Below, one piece after another: positions 24,077-36,937 of a stretch of 64,000 nt of DNA. The stretch's first letter is position 1, and every line of letters begins with the position of its first letter. The position numbers and the translations under genes were made by a program. Source of the stretch: Capillidium heterosporum. Taxonomy: Eukaryota > Entomophthoromycota > Entomophthoromycetes > Entomophthorales > Capillidiaceae. The notes under the pieces are model-generated. The model saw nothing but the letters and a program-made list of their open reading frames with translations, had not been told where the DNA came from and did no database searches. The stretch spans positions 682,001 through 746,000 of the forward strand of contig WBMQ01000009.1 of the NCBI GenBank assembly GCA_016630905.1, in the 5' to 3' direction.

Positions 24077-24884
24077 ATAAGGATTAAGCTTTTCATATGG
24101 GCTGAAATTGATGGGAGAAGCTACCTTTTTTATATGTTAATCTAATCGATGGGAAGGATCAGCAATTTCATCTAGTCTATTCGTAGGATTTTCTACATTT
24201 AAACAAGTATATAAAATTTAATGAGCTTTGGTTTATTATAGTTATTCATATAGGATAGTATTGTCTATTTAAAATTTTGAGGATATTAGTACTATCAAGC
24301 TTATCTAAACATAGGTCTAATTTTAACGGCATTTTTATATGTAAACTTTGTTAGTAGAAGCTTATCATATATAATTTGAGTGTATAGTATATGTTTATCT
24401 AAATGAATTTTATAAGTCAGTTAGATATTTATTAAACCCAGCTTTACCCATCTTTCTGACCACGTCAAGTGACTTTCCATTTATCACTATTCCTACCTGT
24501 CTTGACACCTTCAACTCACCATCAACTTTCTTATATATCTTTATCAGTTCTAAAATTAAGACTATAACATTCACGTCTTTTTAATCATAGCGCATTGTTA
24601 CAAAACTGTGGCAGCCTATTTCTAATTAACAATGAAACTTTGGGTAGCCCTTAGTATGAAATAGTTTATAAATTTAATTACATCTGCTCATTATGTGAAC
24701 GATCAACAAATGCAAAGTACTACTGCAAGATATAAAATCTACCAATTTCTATCAAATTTTCGTGCAATTTCTCTAAAGTATAATCCAGACTTTAGTCCAA
24801 CTTAGTAAAGCTCTAGTCACGTCATTGCAGTTCAATTTATCTACTAATGCCCATCAAATTCCCAACTATACTTTTCTAACTACG
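24077..24884. other. Intergenic, nothing seen
   Basis: About 800 bp between the glutaredoxin gene and CSN7. No frame or element supported. Confidence 0.6.
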
Positions 24885-25815
24885 ATGGTTTACAAACTAA
24901 AGTTTCAAGAGGAAGCCAAGGAACAGTTTTTAGCCTTGGCCAAGATGGCCAAAGGGGCAGCCGCTTCCAATCTTATCAAAGATGCCATAGCTTCCGAAAC
25001 ATTATTCCAATTCTCCGAATTAGCCAATGCTCCCAACCTTTTAGCAGTAAATTTTGTAAATTATTTGGTAGTTAACTTTTTAAGCTCAAGCAAGATGAAA
25101 AATATTGTCAAGATTACAATTTATTGGAGATATTTATGAGCAAGACTTTATTGGAATACCAAGGTACCCATCTTTATTTTAGTTTTATTCAATATTATTT
25201 TAGCCCAAGAAAATTTACCTGAATTGAAACAAGCCTGAACTAAAGAAGCTGCGCCAGCTAACTTTATTGACATTAGCCAGTCGCTCCAAGGTATTTATAG
25301 CTTTTAACATTTATCTCAATTTGTACGTATTGTAGGCTATAGAATATTCGGATTTACATAAAGAACTTAACTTTCACGACCTAGGTGACTTGGAAGACTT
25401 TATTATCAACGCTATATCCCTCGGTATAATCTTTGGAAAGATGGACCAGATTAGTAGCAAGCTTCTTATCATCAGAGCTCTCGACCGCGATACTACCGCC
25501 AATAACTTATCCGATATAATAGACTGTTTTACCGAACTGTAAGCAGCATATACCAAAATTTATTTAACGTTATATAGTAGGGGAAAGTGTCAAGAAGCCC
25601 TTGAAACTTTGAAAATTGAACGTAACCGCATAGTAATTAAAGCTAGAGGTATACGTAAGGTTCGCGAAGAGTACTCTGAATCCATATTTAAAACCAAAAA
25701 GTCCATTCCCGAATCTAAACGGGGAATAGCCAGTAATCTGGAAAGTATTATGAATCCGTCGGGGGATCATGGGGCTGGTGGTAGTAGTAGTAGGAAACGA
25801 TTGAATAGGAAATGA
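24885..25815 (+). CDS. CSN7: COP9 signalosome subunit 7 (PCI), +1 frame break
   Basis: Exons 24885-25046, 25085-25163, 25204-25290, 25336-25538 and 25581-25815 sum to 766 nt, one more than a multiple of three. Content is clearly CSN7: NAPNLLALKQDEKYCQDYNL, ENLPELKQA, then ELKKLRQLTLLTLASRSK, LEDFIINAISLGIIFGKMDQ, and a charged tail. The PCI/winged-helix fold holds subunits of the COP9 signalosome, which removes Nedd8 from cullins. In exon 3 the frame meets TGA at 25236-25238 directly after GCC; the family alignment resumes one base later (GAA CTA AAG). No alternative splice avoids it. Options are a sequencing error, a disabling indel, or programmed +1 frameshifting at GCC-UGA. The last acceptor could also be 25577, adding one residue. 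Confidence 0.88.
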
Positions 25816-26820
25816 AGGTCGTATAAAGGATATAAATACCATTAGGAAGCTCTTTTACGTAACTTTTAGTATTTTCATTTCAAGTTGGCTATATCTATAT
25901 AGCTGTTAATAAAGCTTTCAGTTTATTGAGGTTTAAAATAGTAATATTTCTCTACTTTTATAATGTAGTGCTTAATATATAAGGTTTTATTGTAATAAAA
26001 CTATTACAGCAAGTAGCAATATGCTCTATACTTATAGTGTTTTAAATTTTGCCAGATATCTATATAGTTAAAATTTAATCAAGGATTGAGTTAGAATCTA
26101 TAAGTTTGTAACCTAGCTTCACTTATAACGGTAGTCTATCCATTAAAAGCTAATAGTTACATCTAAATTGGGTTCAACATGATAGTAAAATACCTAATCC
26201 TTTAACCAAGCTATAGTCAAATTTGGACAGCTTCAATAGCAACCTATTCTATATCAAAACTAAAATGCTAATGAAGCCTAACGAACTACATGAGGTAGCT
26301 TTGTATGATAATCGTCTCTAAAACTTGGGCTAGTTTAAGTAGATGAGCTAAAGATCTCTTTTAAAGGTATACTTTCTAGATTTTAGCAAGTACTTTCTTC
26401 AAATGAACCTACTTGGAAAAAGCCAGCTTATAAACTGTATAGCATTAAAGCTATTTTAAAGAACATTGACTTTACCACCAACATCCAAAAGTTGCAAAAT
26501 GCTACTATTTCAACCTAATATTTAAAAGTCTAATGTACTACTTGTAAAGAAACGTTAAAACTTAAACAACCCTATATCGCACCTTCTTTATAAGACAGCC
26601 TTTTTAGTGTTCCTATAGTAAATTCATTGTTTAATTAATGAACCTTATATGCTTAAAAAACATTAAAATTGTCAGTCATCGAATTGTCCTTCCCATTTTC
26701 ATAATAGGTCTACTAAACCATATACCTTGAACTTAAATATATAGGTTAGGACAAAAATATTAAAGTTTAATGAGAAGGATATATATTCGACAACTTGGGT
26801 TATAAAGCTAGATGTAAATC
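25816..26820. other. Intergenic, nothing seen
   Basis: About 1 kb between convergent genes, AT-rich, with short frames only. Confidence 0.6.
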
Positions 26821-27513
26821 CTACGAGTACAAGTCATCTATAGACATGGTCAAGTCTGGGGTCCACCCACACGAAGTACAGATGATCTCCTTGGTACTAT
26901 GATCTTCCTTGCAGTTCTTAATATTGGTCAGGAAAGGGATAGGTAAGTTGATATCTAAAATATACAATTAAAGTTTAATAAGTGATATATATATATATAA
27001 AGTTACGGGATCCATCACAGAACCTATTTGTATATAGAAAATAAAACAAATAGAAAGTTAGTTTTAGAATTGAGGATATTTTTGAACAATAAACTTACGG
27101 TGGTCGCTTGGTATATTTACAGTGACATATGCTATATTTGGTTTGACTAACTCCTTTAGCATTGACGTTAGCGTTCTGCACAAAGTCTGGAACCTTCCAC
27201 TTCATGGGTTTAAAAGGGGTACCTTTATGACTATCTTTTATAAAACTTAATAAACTAAAATTAAAACAAAAAAGTACTGTCACACCAAGGCGTATCTTTA
27301 CTTAAACCACATCGGCAGTACAACTTGGTAGAGCCTGGTTTCAAATCTCTAATGGTTAGTGGTCCATACTTTGGTAGGAAAAGTTAGTTTGGTAAAGGGG
27401 AAGTTTTATATTACACTTGGTACGCATGGTTTCAACCCATCTAAATCTTCAATATTCAGTAGTGGGTCACACTTCTCTTTGTTGTAGCTTGGGCAGTCGC
27501 TACAGCTCGTCAT
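26821..27513 (-). CDS. Double CDGSH iron-sulfur protein (CISD3-like)
   Basis: Minus exons 27513-27415, 27368-27278, 27234-27099, 27023-27007 and 26954-26821 give 158 residues. There are two CDGSH-type motifs: CRCGLSKDTPWCDNSH and CHCKYTKRPPFCDGSH, each with the three Cys and one His that bind a [2Fe-2S] cluster. A two-motif layout matches the CISD3/Miner2 branch, which in animals is mitochondrial. Here the N-terminus (MTSCSDCPSYNKEKCD) is not a convincing presequence, so location is uncertain. A C-terminal extension adds another Cys pair (CTSC). Exon 4 is only 17 nt and codes the heart of the second motif (FCDGS); introns are 43-75 bp. The likely role is Fe-S or electron transfer, or iron/redox homeostasis. 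Confidence 0.92.
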
Positions 27514-28236
27514 ATTAGTTGATAGCTTTCTTGTAAAATAATGTTTAATTAGCTCCACCTTGCCAATTTATAGGCATATTTAGGCTAAAACTAGACTTTT
27601 AAATTGGTATTTATGCAAGTGGTTCGACCAAACCGGTAGTTATTCGAATAGGGTGTATATTTTCAAGACGCGTTTTTTATAATTGAAATTATCCGAAGTT
27701 CGGATCTTTATTGGAAATGGATCAAAGAGTAGCTGAACTATAGGCCTCAAAATCGTTGCAAGTGTAGATTGGTTGAATTTTTAGGAGTATTTGTCAACGG
27801 ATCCTATAGGTAATCTCCCGAGTTAATTATGGACTTTCAACTTTGAAAACCTACTGAGGTTTGAGGACCTGTTAGGAAAGTACCGAAAAATACCTATAGG
27901 ATGATATGCTTGGCTATCGTATGAGTAGCTTATACTGAAGCTTGTGCGGTGTTCAAAGTTGCAATTTGTTAATACTGATGTACCTATACATTATAATATA
28001 ACATGGTATATATTGAAAAATGTAGTGTCTATAGTATCTGTCATTTTAAGCTCAATAACACATCTCATATCAAACTAATACCGATATAAATTTAAACCGT
28101 AGTATATACCTTAGTGCCTTTTGAAATATTGCTATTGCTATATTTTACACACAAAATGGCATTATAAATTCTACTAAAACTACAATTAAAAACAAACTTT
28201 ACTTTACTTTACTCTACGCAATTCAACTCCATTTAA
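27514..28236. other. Intergenic, nothing seen
   Basis: About 720 bp holding the promoter side of the CDGSH gene and the 3' flank of PCCB. Nothing recognised. Confidence 0.6.
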
Positions 28237-30229
28237 CTACAACGGGATGTTGCCATGCTTCTTGGTGGGGTTGGACAATTTTTTCGACTTCAACAATTGC
28301 AGATCCTCAATGATGCGACGACGGGTGGTAGAGGGCTGGATGATATCATCCAAGAAACCTCGTTGAGCGGCCGGTAGGGGGTTGGCAAACTTCTCGATGT
28401 ACTCAGCTTCAGCCTCCTTACGCTTGGAGGGATCACGGAAAATGATCTCGACAGCACCTTTGGCACCCATGACGGCGATCTCAGCCATGGGCCAAGCGAC
28501 GTTGATGTCACCACGTAGGTGCTTGGAGGCCATGACGTCGTAGGCACCACCGTAAGCTTTACGGGTGATGACGGTGATCTTGGGTACGGTAGCTTCGGCG
28601 TAGGCATACAGCAGCTTGGCACCGTGTCTAATAATACCGTTGTGTTCCTGAGCGGTACCGGGCAGGAAACCAGGTACATCAACCAAAGTGACGATGGGGA
28701 TACCAAAGGCATCGCAGAAGCGGACGAAGCGGGCAGCTTTTACCGAGGCGTTGATGTCGAGGACACCTGAGGAGACCATGGGCTGGTTACCAACGATACC
28801 AACCGTCTGTCCACCCATACGACCGAAACCGATCAAGATGTTCTTGGCGTAGTCGGGCATGATCTCGAAGAAGTGGCTGTCGTCGATTAACTAGAAATGA
28901 ATGAATAAATATATATGGAAGTGGGCTTACGCGGAGGATAAGGTCCTTCATATCGTAGGCTTTGGTAGAATCAATAGGAACGATATTGTTAAGAGCTAAA
29001 TCTTCACGGTCACTAGTTCAAATAAATTAATAAAAGTTGTGGAAAAGGCTGTACATGGGATCCTCAGTTTTGCGAACAGGAACAGCTTCACGGTTCGATA
29101 GAGGAAGGAAGTCAATAAACTCACGGAGTCTTGACAAGAATGTTAATCTAAATTAAATAAGCTAAAATACTTGGCAAGAGCTTCGATATCATTTTCAAAA
29201 GCATTGTGAGCGACACCTGACTTGACAGTGTGGGCCTTGGCACCACCCAACTCCTCCTGGGTCACAGTTTCGTTGGTGACAGCTTTAACCACTTCGGGAC
29301 CGGTGACGAATAAGTAGGAGGTATCGCGAACCATGAAGGTAAAGTCGGTAAGGGCGGGTGAGTAGACAGCACCACCTAATGAAATTTAGCAACGCATTCA
29401 TTATATTTAAAAGATTACCAGCACAAGGACCCATGATCAAAGAGATTTGAGGTATGACACCCGATGCCATGACATTTTTCTACGGCAACTATTAGACTTC
29501 ATTGCTATAAATGGAAAGTACCTGGAAAATATCGGCATAACCGGCTAATGAATCGACACCCTCCTGGATACGGGCACCTCCCGAGTCATTTAAACCAATA
29601 ACTGGAGCACCTACCAACATAGCTTGGTCCATAACCTTTTACAAGTTTAAGTTATATAAAAAGTACAAGTAGTTACCTTGCAGATCTTCATAGCATGGGT
29701 CTTGGAGAGGGAACCACCGAAGGCGGTGAAATCTTGGGAGAAGAGGAAGACCTTACGGCCGTTAATTAAAGCATGGCCAGTAACTACACCATCGCCAGTA
29801 ATTTTGTTCTGCTCCATACCAAAGTCGACGCACTGGTGTTCGACGAAAGCATCGTATTCCCTAAACGAACCAGCATCTACCAAAGCAGCGATACGTTCAC
29901 GTGCGGTCAATTTTCCCTATATTTTACTCAATTAAATAGATATAAAATAAAATACTTTGGCATGCTGGGCATCGATACGCTTTTGACCACCTCCCAAACG
30001 GGACTCTTCCCTTTTAGCTTCGATACGTTGGGAAAGTTGCTATAGGAAATCAAAGATGTTTTAAATTTTCTATTTGAAATAAATTGAAGGTTACCTCCTC
30101 CTTCGTCTTTGATGAGTAGAACTTCTGAGTCAAGTAGACATTAGGTCGAACGCATGGTAGAACGGTTCTACCTAGACAGGTTTTGGAACTTTGGCTCAGC
30201 CTCTTAGCACTAGCTTGAAATAACTTCAT
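28237..30229 (-). CDS. PCCB: Propionyl-CoA carboxylase beta subunit, mitochondrial
   Basis: Minus exons 30229-30095, 30039-29956, 29916-29677, 29635-29522, 29479-29419, 29375-29171, 29129-29055, 29012-28931 and 28890-28237 give 549 residues. The basic leader [16 protein letters not shown] suits mitochondrial import. Carboxyltransferase landmarks are [59 protein letters not shown], then [40 protein letters not shown] and the tail KKHGNIPL typical of PCCB. With a biotinylated alpha subunit (not in this window) it carboxylates propionyl-CoA to methylmalonyl-CoA. Yeasts lack this pathway, so its presence argues for an early-diverging lineage. The last exon is long and less AT-rich than the flanks. 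Confidence 0.97.
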
Positions 30230-31839
30230 ATTCAAAATCTACCTACGAAGTTTAGGTTAGCTTCAATATAGGGACACTAAAATAGTTACTTGTGTTGGAT
30301 TTAGTTAGGTAGACAAAAATAAAGTGGCCCGAAAAGTTGCCTGTCGGATTTTTTTATGTAGACTTTAGGCTGGAGCTTATCTTATTTTCAACTATGAGAC
30401 GTAAACTTTAAGTTTTGCTTAAAACTTGCCCTATAGAAGTTGGACATTTAGGCTTTTGGATTTGATAAAAACTAGATGCAGTCCATGTGACTTTATTTAC
30501 CATTGTTTCGTATATTTGTTGGAAGGAGGAGATATAAAAGGAAAGTCAACTATAAAGGATGGCCTTCAACTTGATACATCTCTACACTATATCTTTCACA
30601 GATACATACCTTTTTATGTATAGGAACGATGTTGCTCCTTACAAAGATTTAGATAATTGGCAAGGTAAAAGGTATGAGTGAATGCCGGTTTTAAGTCCAA
30701 ATGCCCTTTAAAAATAATCCAAGGGGACTCTTCCAGGTTCTAAACTACACCCCTATAGATATATTTCATATTAGCATACACTGGTCTTCAAATGCGCTTG
30801 TATCAGATAAAGGAACTGGCTTCAAGCTCAAATCATGGTTAGATTACCTATCCATCTTTGGCACAGTACTTTGATTGAACTCCAACATATTCTTATAAAT
30901 ATCCTCAGTATATCTATATGATTAAATTTAGTATGCAAATAAAGCCAATTTCCTTGTCTATAATTATTGGATATCTGTTACTTTCGTTTAAGAAAGTAGA
31001 TTGTACCTTGCCCATTTGTTATAGAGTGATATATTGTTGCTTAATTTTACAATGACAAAAATAGCTGTATATAATTGATGGTGAATACCATAAAATTGAA
31101 GTTGTAAATAATGATACATGTTAAGTAAAGTCAAGTTGGTTAGTAAATTTATACATAGGTAACGTAGGTTGAGTTGATTTGATGCTCAATTAGCTATCAC
31201 AAAAAGTATTCAAGTCGAAAAGATGAACATTTTATTGTATATAATAGGATACACTTTGAATTGAAGTAGATTGTAGAATATATTAAAGTAACTAGATTGA
31301 ATTGACTAGACTGCTGCTTAAATATATTGAAGATTTGTCAAATTTAGCTTAGGTTCTTACTAAGTTTTATTTACAAATCTATTACCATTATAATGTATCT
31401 ACCAATCTAAAACTCAATCATGTTTTAATGAAATGTGCGTATAAAGGACCTGTAGCTTTTGACATGGTGCTTCAATCAACTTACCAATTTTATATGAAAT
31501 GCGGCACATTCTTTGAGTAAAACTTAGTAAAAAACATGATCAACTTTCAAAATTCTTAACCAGTTCCTGTTAGAGTAGTATATGTTTTGATTAAGTAAAC
31601 TTGATTATACTATTAACCTATTGCCTATATTTCAGCATACCCAAAGCCTCTTTAATTGCTTTCCAGTTTTGTACCCTTTGAAATGCTTTTCAATTTCGTT
31701 ACTTACAACCAGGCTTATCGAAAACTTTTAAAGCCAATAAAAGTTTTGGCTATAAACAAAGAATCAAATTGCTCAACTTCAAAGTTTGCACTAACTCTTT
31801 ATCAAGAACTGAACTCAACTATTTAATACGAAGATACCC
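30230..31839. other. Intergenic, no supported gene
   Basis: About 1.6 kb between divergent PCCB and MAM33. A 65-codon plus frame at 30426-30623 has no recognisable domain. Nothing else supported. Confidence 0.55.
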
Positions 31840-32829
31840 ATGTTTTTAAAGTTTTCCAACCACCTAATTAGACACTTGAAGATCACCAAGAACTCCAGGT
31901 TTATCAATCCAACTAAAAGCTTCGCTACTATTAGAAATGAAGGTACATTTTTATACCAAATGTAATTAATATTTATCTTGAAAACAGATACAAACAACCC
32001 TTTGTCAAAGTTGCTTGACAAAGAACTGGCATGTGAAGTAGAGCAGTTTGGTGAGACAGTCAAAGCTATGCCAACCTACCTACAAGATTTTTTGAAAAAG
32101 AGCGATTATAGGGTAAATATAATGTTTTTTCGTTACTTAGACAAAGTTGTTAGTTGATACAAGAGGAAGGAGAAAGCGTTATTGAATTATACAAATTTTT
32201 CAATTCCAAAGAAAAGTAACGTTGAATAGTTTATTTCAAAATACTTATTTTTACAGAGTAACGATAAGGTTCTCTTTAGCTGACTTAAATCCCCTTAACA
32301 AACCAACTGATCCTTTCGAATTGAAACTCTTTGCTTCAGTAATTATTTTCAATAGCAACATTAGATTTTAAAGATACTGCATATTAGCCTGGTGAATACC
32401 CTATAAATTGCCAAGTCTTGGTTTCCAAGGTAGGGTATCTATTATCAAAAGCTACAAATTCTAAATTCCTTTCATAGTACAACAAAGGCTGTCTGAGATT
32501 CGATACAGTAATATCGGACCGTTACTTTGGCTTCAGTGGTATAACTCTATACAACCCGCAACAACTGCAGCCCACCATCAAAGAAAATTTATCCAAACTC
32601 AACGACAAGATCTATACCGCCCCCTTCGGCGACTTGGAGGAGGTAAATTTTCAAATTGGATAAAAAATAACTTTGGTAGAAAATCAAATCGGACTTTGAA
32701 GAATACCTGGAAGCTCGAGGTATCGACGACGATATGGCTGACTTCATTAGGGGTTACATCGCTTACAAGGAGCAGTTGGAGTATATGGATTGGTTGCAAC
32801 GCGTCAACCACTTTGTCAAAAGTTTTTAA
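31840..32829 (+). CDS. MAM33: Mitochondrial p32/Mam33 family protein
   Basis: Exons 31840-31942, 31988-32112, 32154-32215, 32257-32338, 32388-32429, 32478-32642 and 32680-32829 give 242 residues. The basic leader MFLKFSNHLIRHLKITK predicts matrix import. The body follows the p32 pattern: KLLDKELACEVEQ, a beta-rich core with VTIRFSLADLNPL and RFDTVISDRYFG, then DFEEYLEARGIDDDMADFI and EYMDWLQRVNHFVKSF. p32/Mam33 forms an acidic doughnut-shaped trimer in the matrix, linked to mitochondrial ribosome biogenesis and oxidative metabolism. The gene converges on the CHORD gene with only 129 bp between stop codons. Confidence 0.93.
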
Positions 32830-32958
32830 AATAAATTTACATAGAGATCTTAAAGCTAAGCAGTATATCCTTCAACTGTATACCCAGTTTATTTATATAT
32901 TAAAGTCTTAAACAAAGTGGCATGAAATTGATAGAAATGGGAAGCGTGTTGCAAACTT

Positions 32959-34152
32959 TTAATCGTTCCTAGGCGTGAGTGGAGAATCCCCGGCACCGAA
33001 GGTAGTCCAAGTGGTTATCTTGTCACTGGGTTCCAAAGTAGCCCATGCAATTCCGTTAGCTAGTTATTAAACTACATAAGTATATTTCAAATGGCTTTTT
33101 ATACCTTTTTGTAGGAAGATCTCGGCCTTGGTGGATAGAATATCGACTTTCGAATTAGTGGGATCGATTTCCTAAACTCGATTTCAGTATTATAATTTTA
33201 AAGCCAGTACCTGAGATAAGATGAAGCTTCGCTTGAAAACTTTATTGCCTTGGAAGTGTAGTTTCACATCCAACTACATGATGGAATTAGAATCTGCATA
33301 AAAATAGTTAAAAGTACCTGGTTCGATTTGAATTCGATAGTCGAAGTCGCCTTATCGATCTTCTTGGCGAAGATGGATAGGATGACTTGAGTTTGGCTCT
33401 GGTACCAATCGAACCTACAATCAACTAATTCCTCCACAAGCTCCTAATATGTATAATTAGTACAAACTTGATAAACGAATAAAAACCTCTGACTTGACTT
33501 CGACAAATATATGTTTAGACTGTTTGCACCCCTTTATCTTCAAAAACTCGTCAAATTCCAAGACTTTACGCTTGCAGCAAGACCAACCCTTGGAGCCTTC
33601 GTGAAATACGGGTGCCCCAGGATGGAAGCAACACAAGCTTTCCTCACCTTCACCTCGCGATAAAGCTTGGCTCTTGAATTGGTACCCACAACCCCTACGC
33701 TTACAGGTAGTACCAACAGCAACTTCGACGCTCAAATCATCAACTTTAGCTAGTTCCAGCTCTTCAGCCTTACGAGCTAACTCCTTAGCATCGGCTACCT
33801 TAGGTACGGTAGGTAAAGCTTTCTTTACCTGGTCCATCTGGTAGGTTTCAACTCCAGAGTCCGAGATAGTAGGTTTAGTTACCTCATCAGTTTTAACTGG
33901 AACATCGTTGATGTCGTTGTTAGTAGCTCGAACTGGTACAGGAGCCGGTAATTTCTCGTCGGTATGTTGACCTGGCGTACAACCTGCTATGTTCAAAAAT
34001 TCGTTGAAGTCCACCACCTTTTTAGAGCAGCAGTTCCACCCCTTTAAACCTTCGTGGAAGAGGGGGGCACCTGGATGGTACATACAACTGCCTTTGACGT
34101 TTTCGGATATGTTGAAGGTCTTTTTACAACCGTTACGCGTACAGACTGGCAT
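32959..34152 (-). CDS. CHORDC1: CHORD and CS domain protein (CHORDC1-like)
   Basis: Minus exons 34152-33487, 33443-33318, 33273-33211, 33171-33105 and 33059-32959 give 340 residues. Two zinc-binding CHORD modules: residues about 3-65 (VCTRNGCKKTF, CMYHPGAPLFHEGLKGWNCC) and about 148-212 (CKRRGCGYQF, CCFHPGAPVFHEGSKGWSCC). A CS (p23/Sgt1-like) domain follows, with DCRFDWYQSQTQVILSIFAK and KANGIAWATLEP. Such proteins are Hsp90 co-chaperones; animal CHORDC1 and plant RAR1 act with Sgt1. The CHORD-CS fusion is the animal/fungal layout and is absent from budding yeast. The first intron donor is the unusual GTTTTT, chosen because it alone joins the frame. Confidence 0.95.
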
Positions 34153-35004
34153 CTTGGCTGAGTTGATGAGTTTGTTTCGAGTTTGAGATTGAAACTTTTG
34201 TAATTCAAGTTTTCAGTTCAAATGAAATTTTGTAATGGGAGGCTGGCTAAACTAAATTGAACCTAAATTAGACGCCACTAATGGTGTTTATTGGTTGAAA
34301 TTGGAGCTAATTCTTTTGTAGCTAGAAAGCGTATTCACGAAGGTTCTAGTAACCCGATGAACAATACCTTGATGGAGTCTTATATTTCAAGGTAGAGTTC
34401 ATTGACATTAAAGATAGAAATGTTAGAGATGTCGGATCAAGTAGTAGCTAACTCATTAGGTCTCGAATTTATTCCAAGAGCTGAGACACATGTTTTAGAC
34501 TTCTAGTCTAATCAAAAATGATAACTAACAGTGACAAACCACGTTAGAAGCAAAACTAATAAGATCCTATGCTATAGTGTACTACTCTTGATGGCTATAG
34601 CTTTACTCTACTTGTATGTAACATTCTTGGGATTAAAATGTTATTTGAACACGTAGCATATTTATATTTGGTAACGATGGTAGAGTTGTTTAGAAGATAC
34701 TTATATAAAGATTTATAAAATATAAAACTACTAGCATCTACATATCTAAATTTCTATCCTCTCATACTTTATTTATGTATAGTGAATGTCTCATAATCCC
34801 AATTTACTTGGCACAGTTTTATCTAAAGTTTTCAACTTTGCACCATTTATTTCAAACTGAAATCCTATCAGTTCCACTAAAATTTAGGGCCGAATCCAAA
34901 TTCCCCCAACTTGAAAATTTTGTTATTGGGTAGCCCAAAGTCAAGTAAAACCAAAATAAAATTCTAACAAACCTCCTTTTTGACACACGTCTACATAACA
35001 CAAA
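34153..35004. other. Divergent promoter region CHORD / RPS23
   Basis: About 850 bp between two divergent genes. No distinct element recognised; pyrimidine-rich stretches occur near 34970-35000 just before the RPS23 start. Confidence 0.5.
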
Positions 35005-35637
<633 letters not shown>

Positions 35638-36937
35638 ACAAAATACTAAATAAATATACTATTTAAGTTAGCGAAATCGAGGTATATGCTTTATTTTGGT
35701 TAAATGAAGCTAGTTATGATCATCCTTTGGATCTTTGTAAGTTTGCTATTCTAACATTTATTAGAGGATTGTCAGCTATTTTGAATTTAGTGAAGGATTT
35801 TGATTTAAAGGCATTTTATTATTGATACATTTAAAAATATATTGCTTGTATCATATATATACTGAAAAATGGTATTTCTAGTGTCAAAATTGTACTTTGC
35901 CTATACCTCTATATATTTGATAGCTTAAATATATATATGTAGTAGTATATTAAATCTTTTCGAAAGTTAAAGCTCACTATTTTGCTAATAAAGTGTTTAA
36001 GTATGATATAAATAATGCTATAAGGTACATTCTTAAAGGTAATCCATTTTCATAGTATAGTTTGACTGATACATATCATGAAAAGTTAATACTATACTCT
36101 AAATAAAGTGTACAAGCTATTGAAAACATACCAAGTATTTTTTTATAACGTTGAGCCGACATCTAGCAATACGGCCTAAGCATTATAATGGTATAGATGC
36201 CTTCCCTAACAAATAAGCCCAGGTGATCAATTTTGCAGGTTGAAACCACTGCCTGATAAATCCCTCTGAAAAATTGAAGTTTGAATATATAAAAATATTC
36301 CGGATAAAAGTTGAGCTAGTGTCCATCCTCCATCCTAAGATATTATTGAAAAGCCTCGAATATAGTAACAAAGTTTATTGAAGCTCGTAGAAAATAACAT
36401 AAAATTGAAGGGATACCTGTAGCTAAACGTATGTGATTCACCTTGGATACTTTAAAACCAGTACTAGAATTCCAATAGAATCGTATATACAAAGTTATTT
36501 GTAAGATAGTAAAATTTTAGACTGGTATAACCTATATAAGACATCTCCGTACCCTACGGTTTTGACACATGGTTTCCAGTGCATGTGCTTGGATCTTTAG
36601 TAAATCGTTAGTAAATGAAGGAGGGGTGCATCATATGTAGATCAAAGGTTAGTTGCCTATAAAGCTCGCCCGTGACTGGTTACGAGTGGGTGGATGACCT
36701 TCACCGGCCTGAATAAACGCCTGTGGTTTATAAACTAATGCAGATAAAGCTATATTAAGTCTGGTTTTTTAATTTTACATGTAACTTAACTATAGGGGAT
36801 ATCTAAACTAGTTTATAACTCTTGTTCTTGTGCAATCCTGCTTGCAAATGTTAAAACATGTCAAAAAATCACCTATAAATTGGTTCTCCCAGTGCTTTAG
36901 ATTTGACATCGAAGTCCATCAAAAGTTCTATTAAAGT
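35638..36937. other. Intergenic, no supported gene
   Basis: About 1.3 kb, AT-rich. A 62-codon minus frame at 36183-36371 shows no family resemblance. The right end holds the promoter of the sphingomyelinase-like gene. Confidence 0.55.
36874..36880 (+). promoter_or_regulatory. TATA box of the sphingomyelinase-like gene
   Basis: TATAAAT lies 58-64 bp upstream of the ATG at 36938, the same spacing range as for the chitinase and the repeat protein. Confidence 0.5.

Noticed and set aside
25231..25240. Avoiding the CSN7 stop by another splice site
   Set aside because: All GT donors upstream exit in phases that cannot enter the downstream frame at any available AG.
26987..27000. AT dinucleotide run as a functional microsatellite
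   Set aside because: Short and inside an intron of an AT-rich gene; expected by composition.
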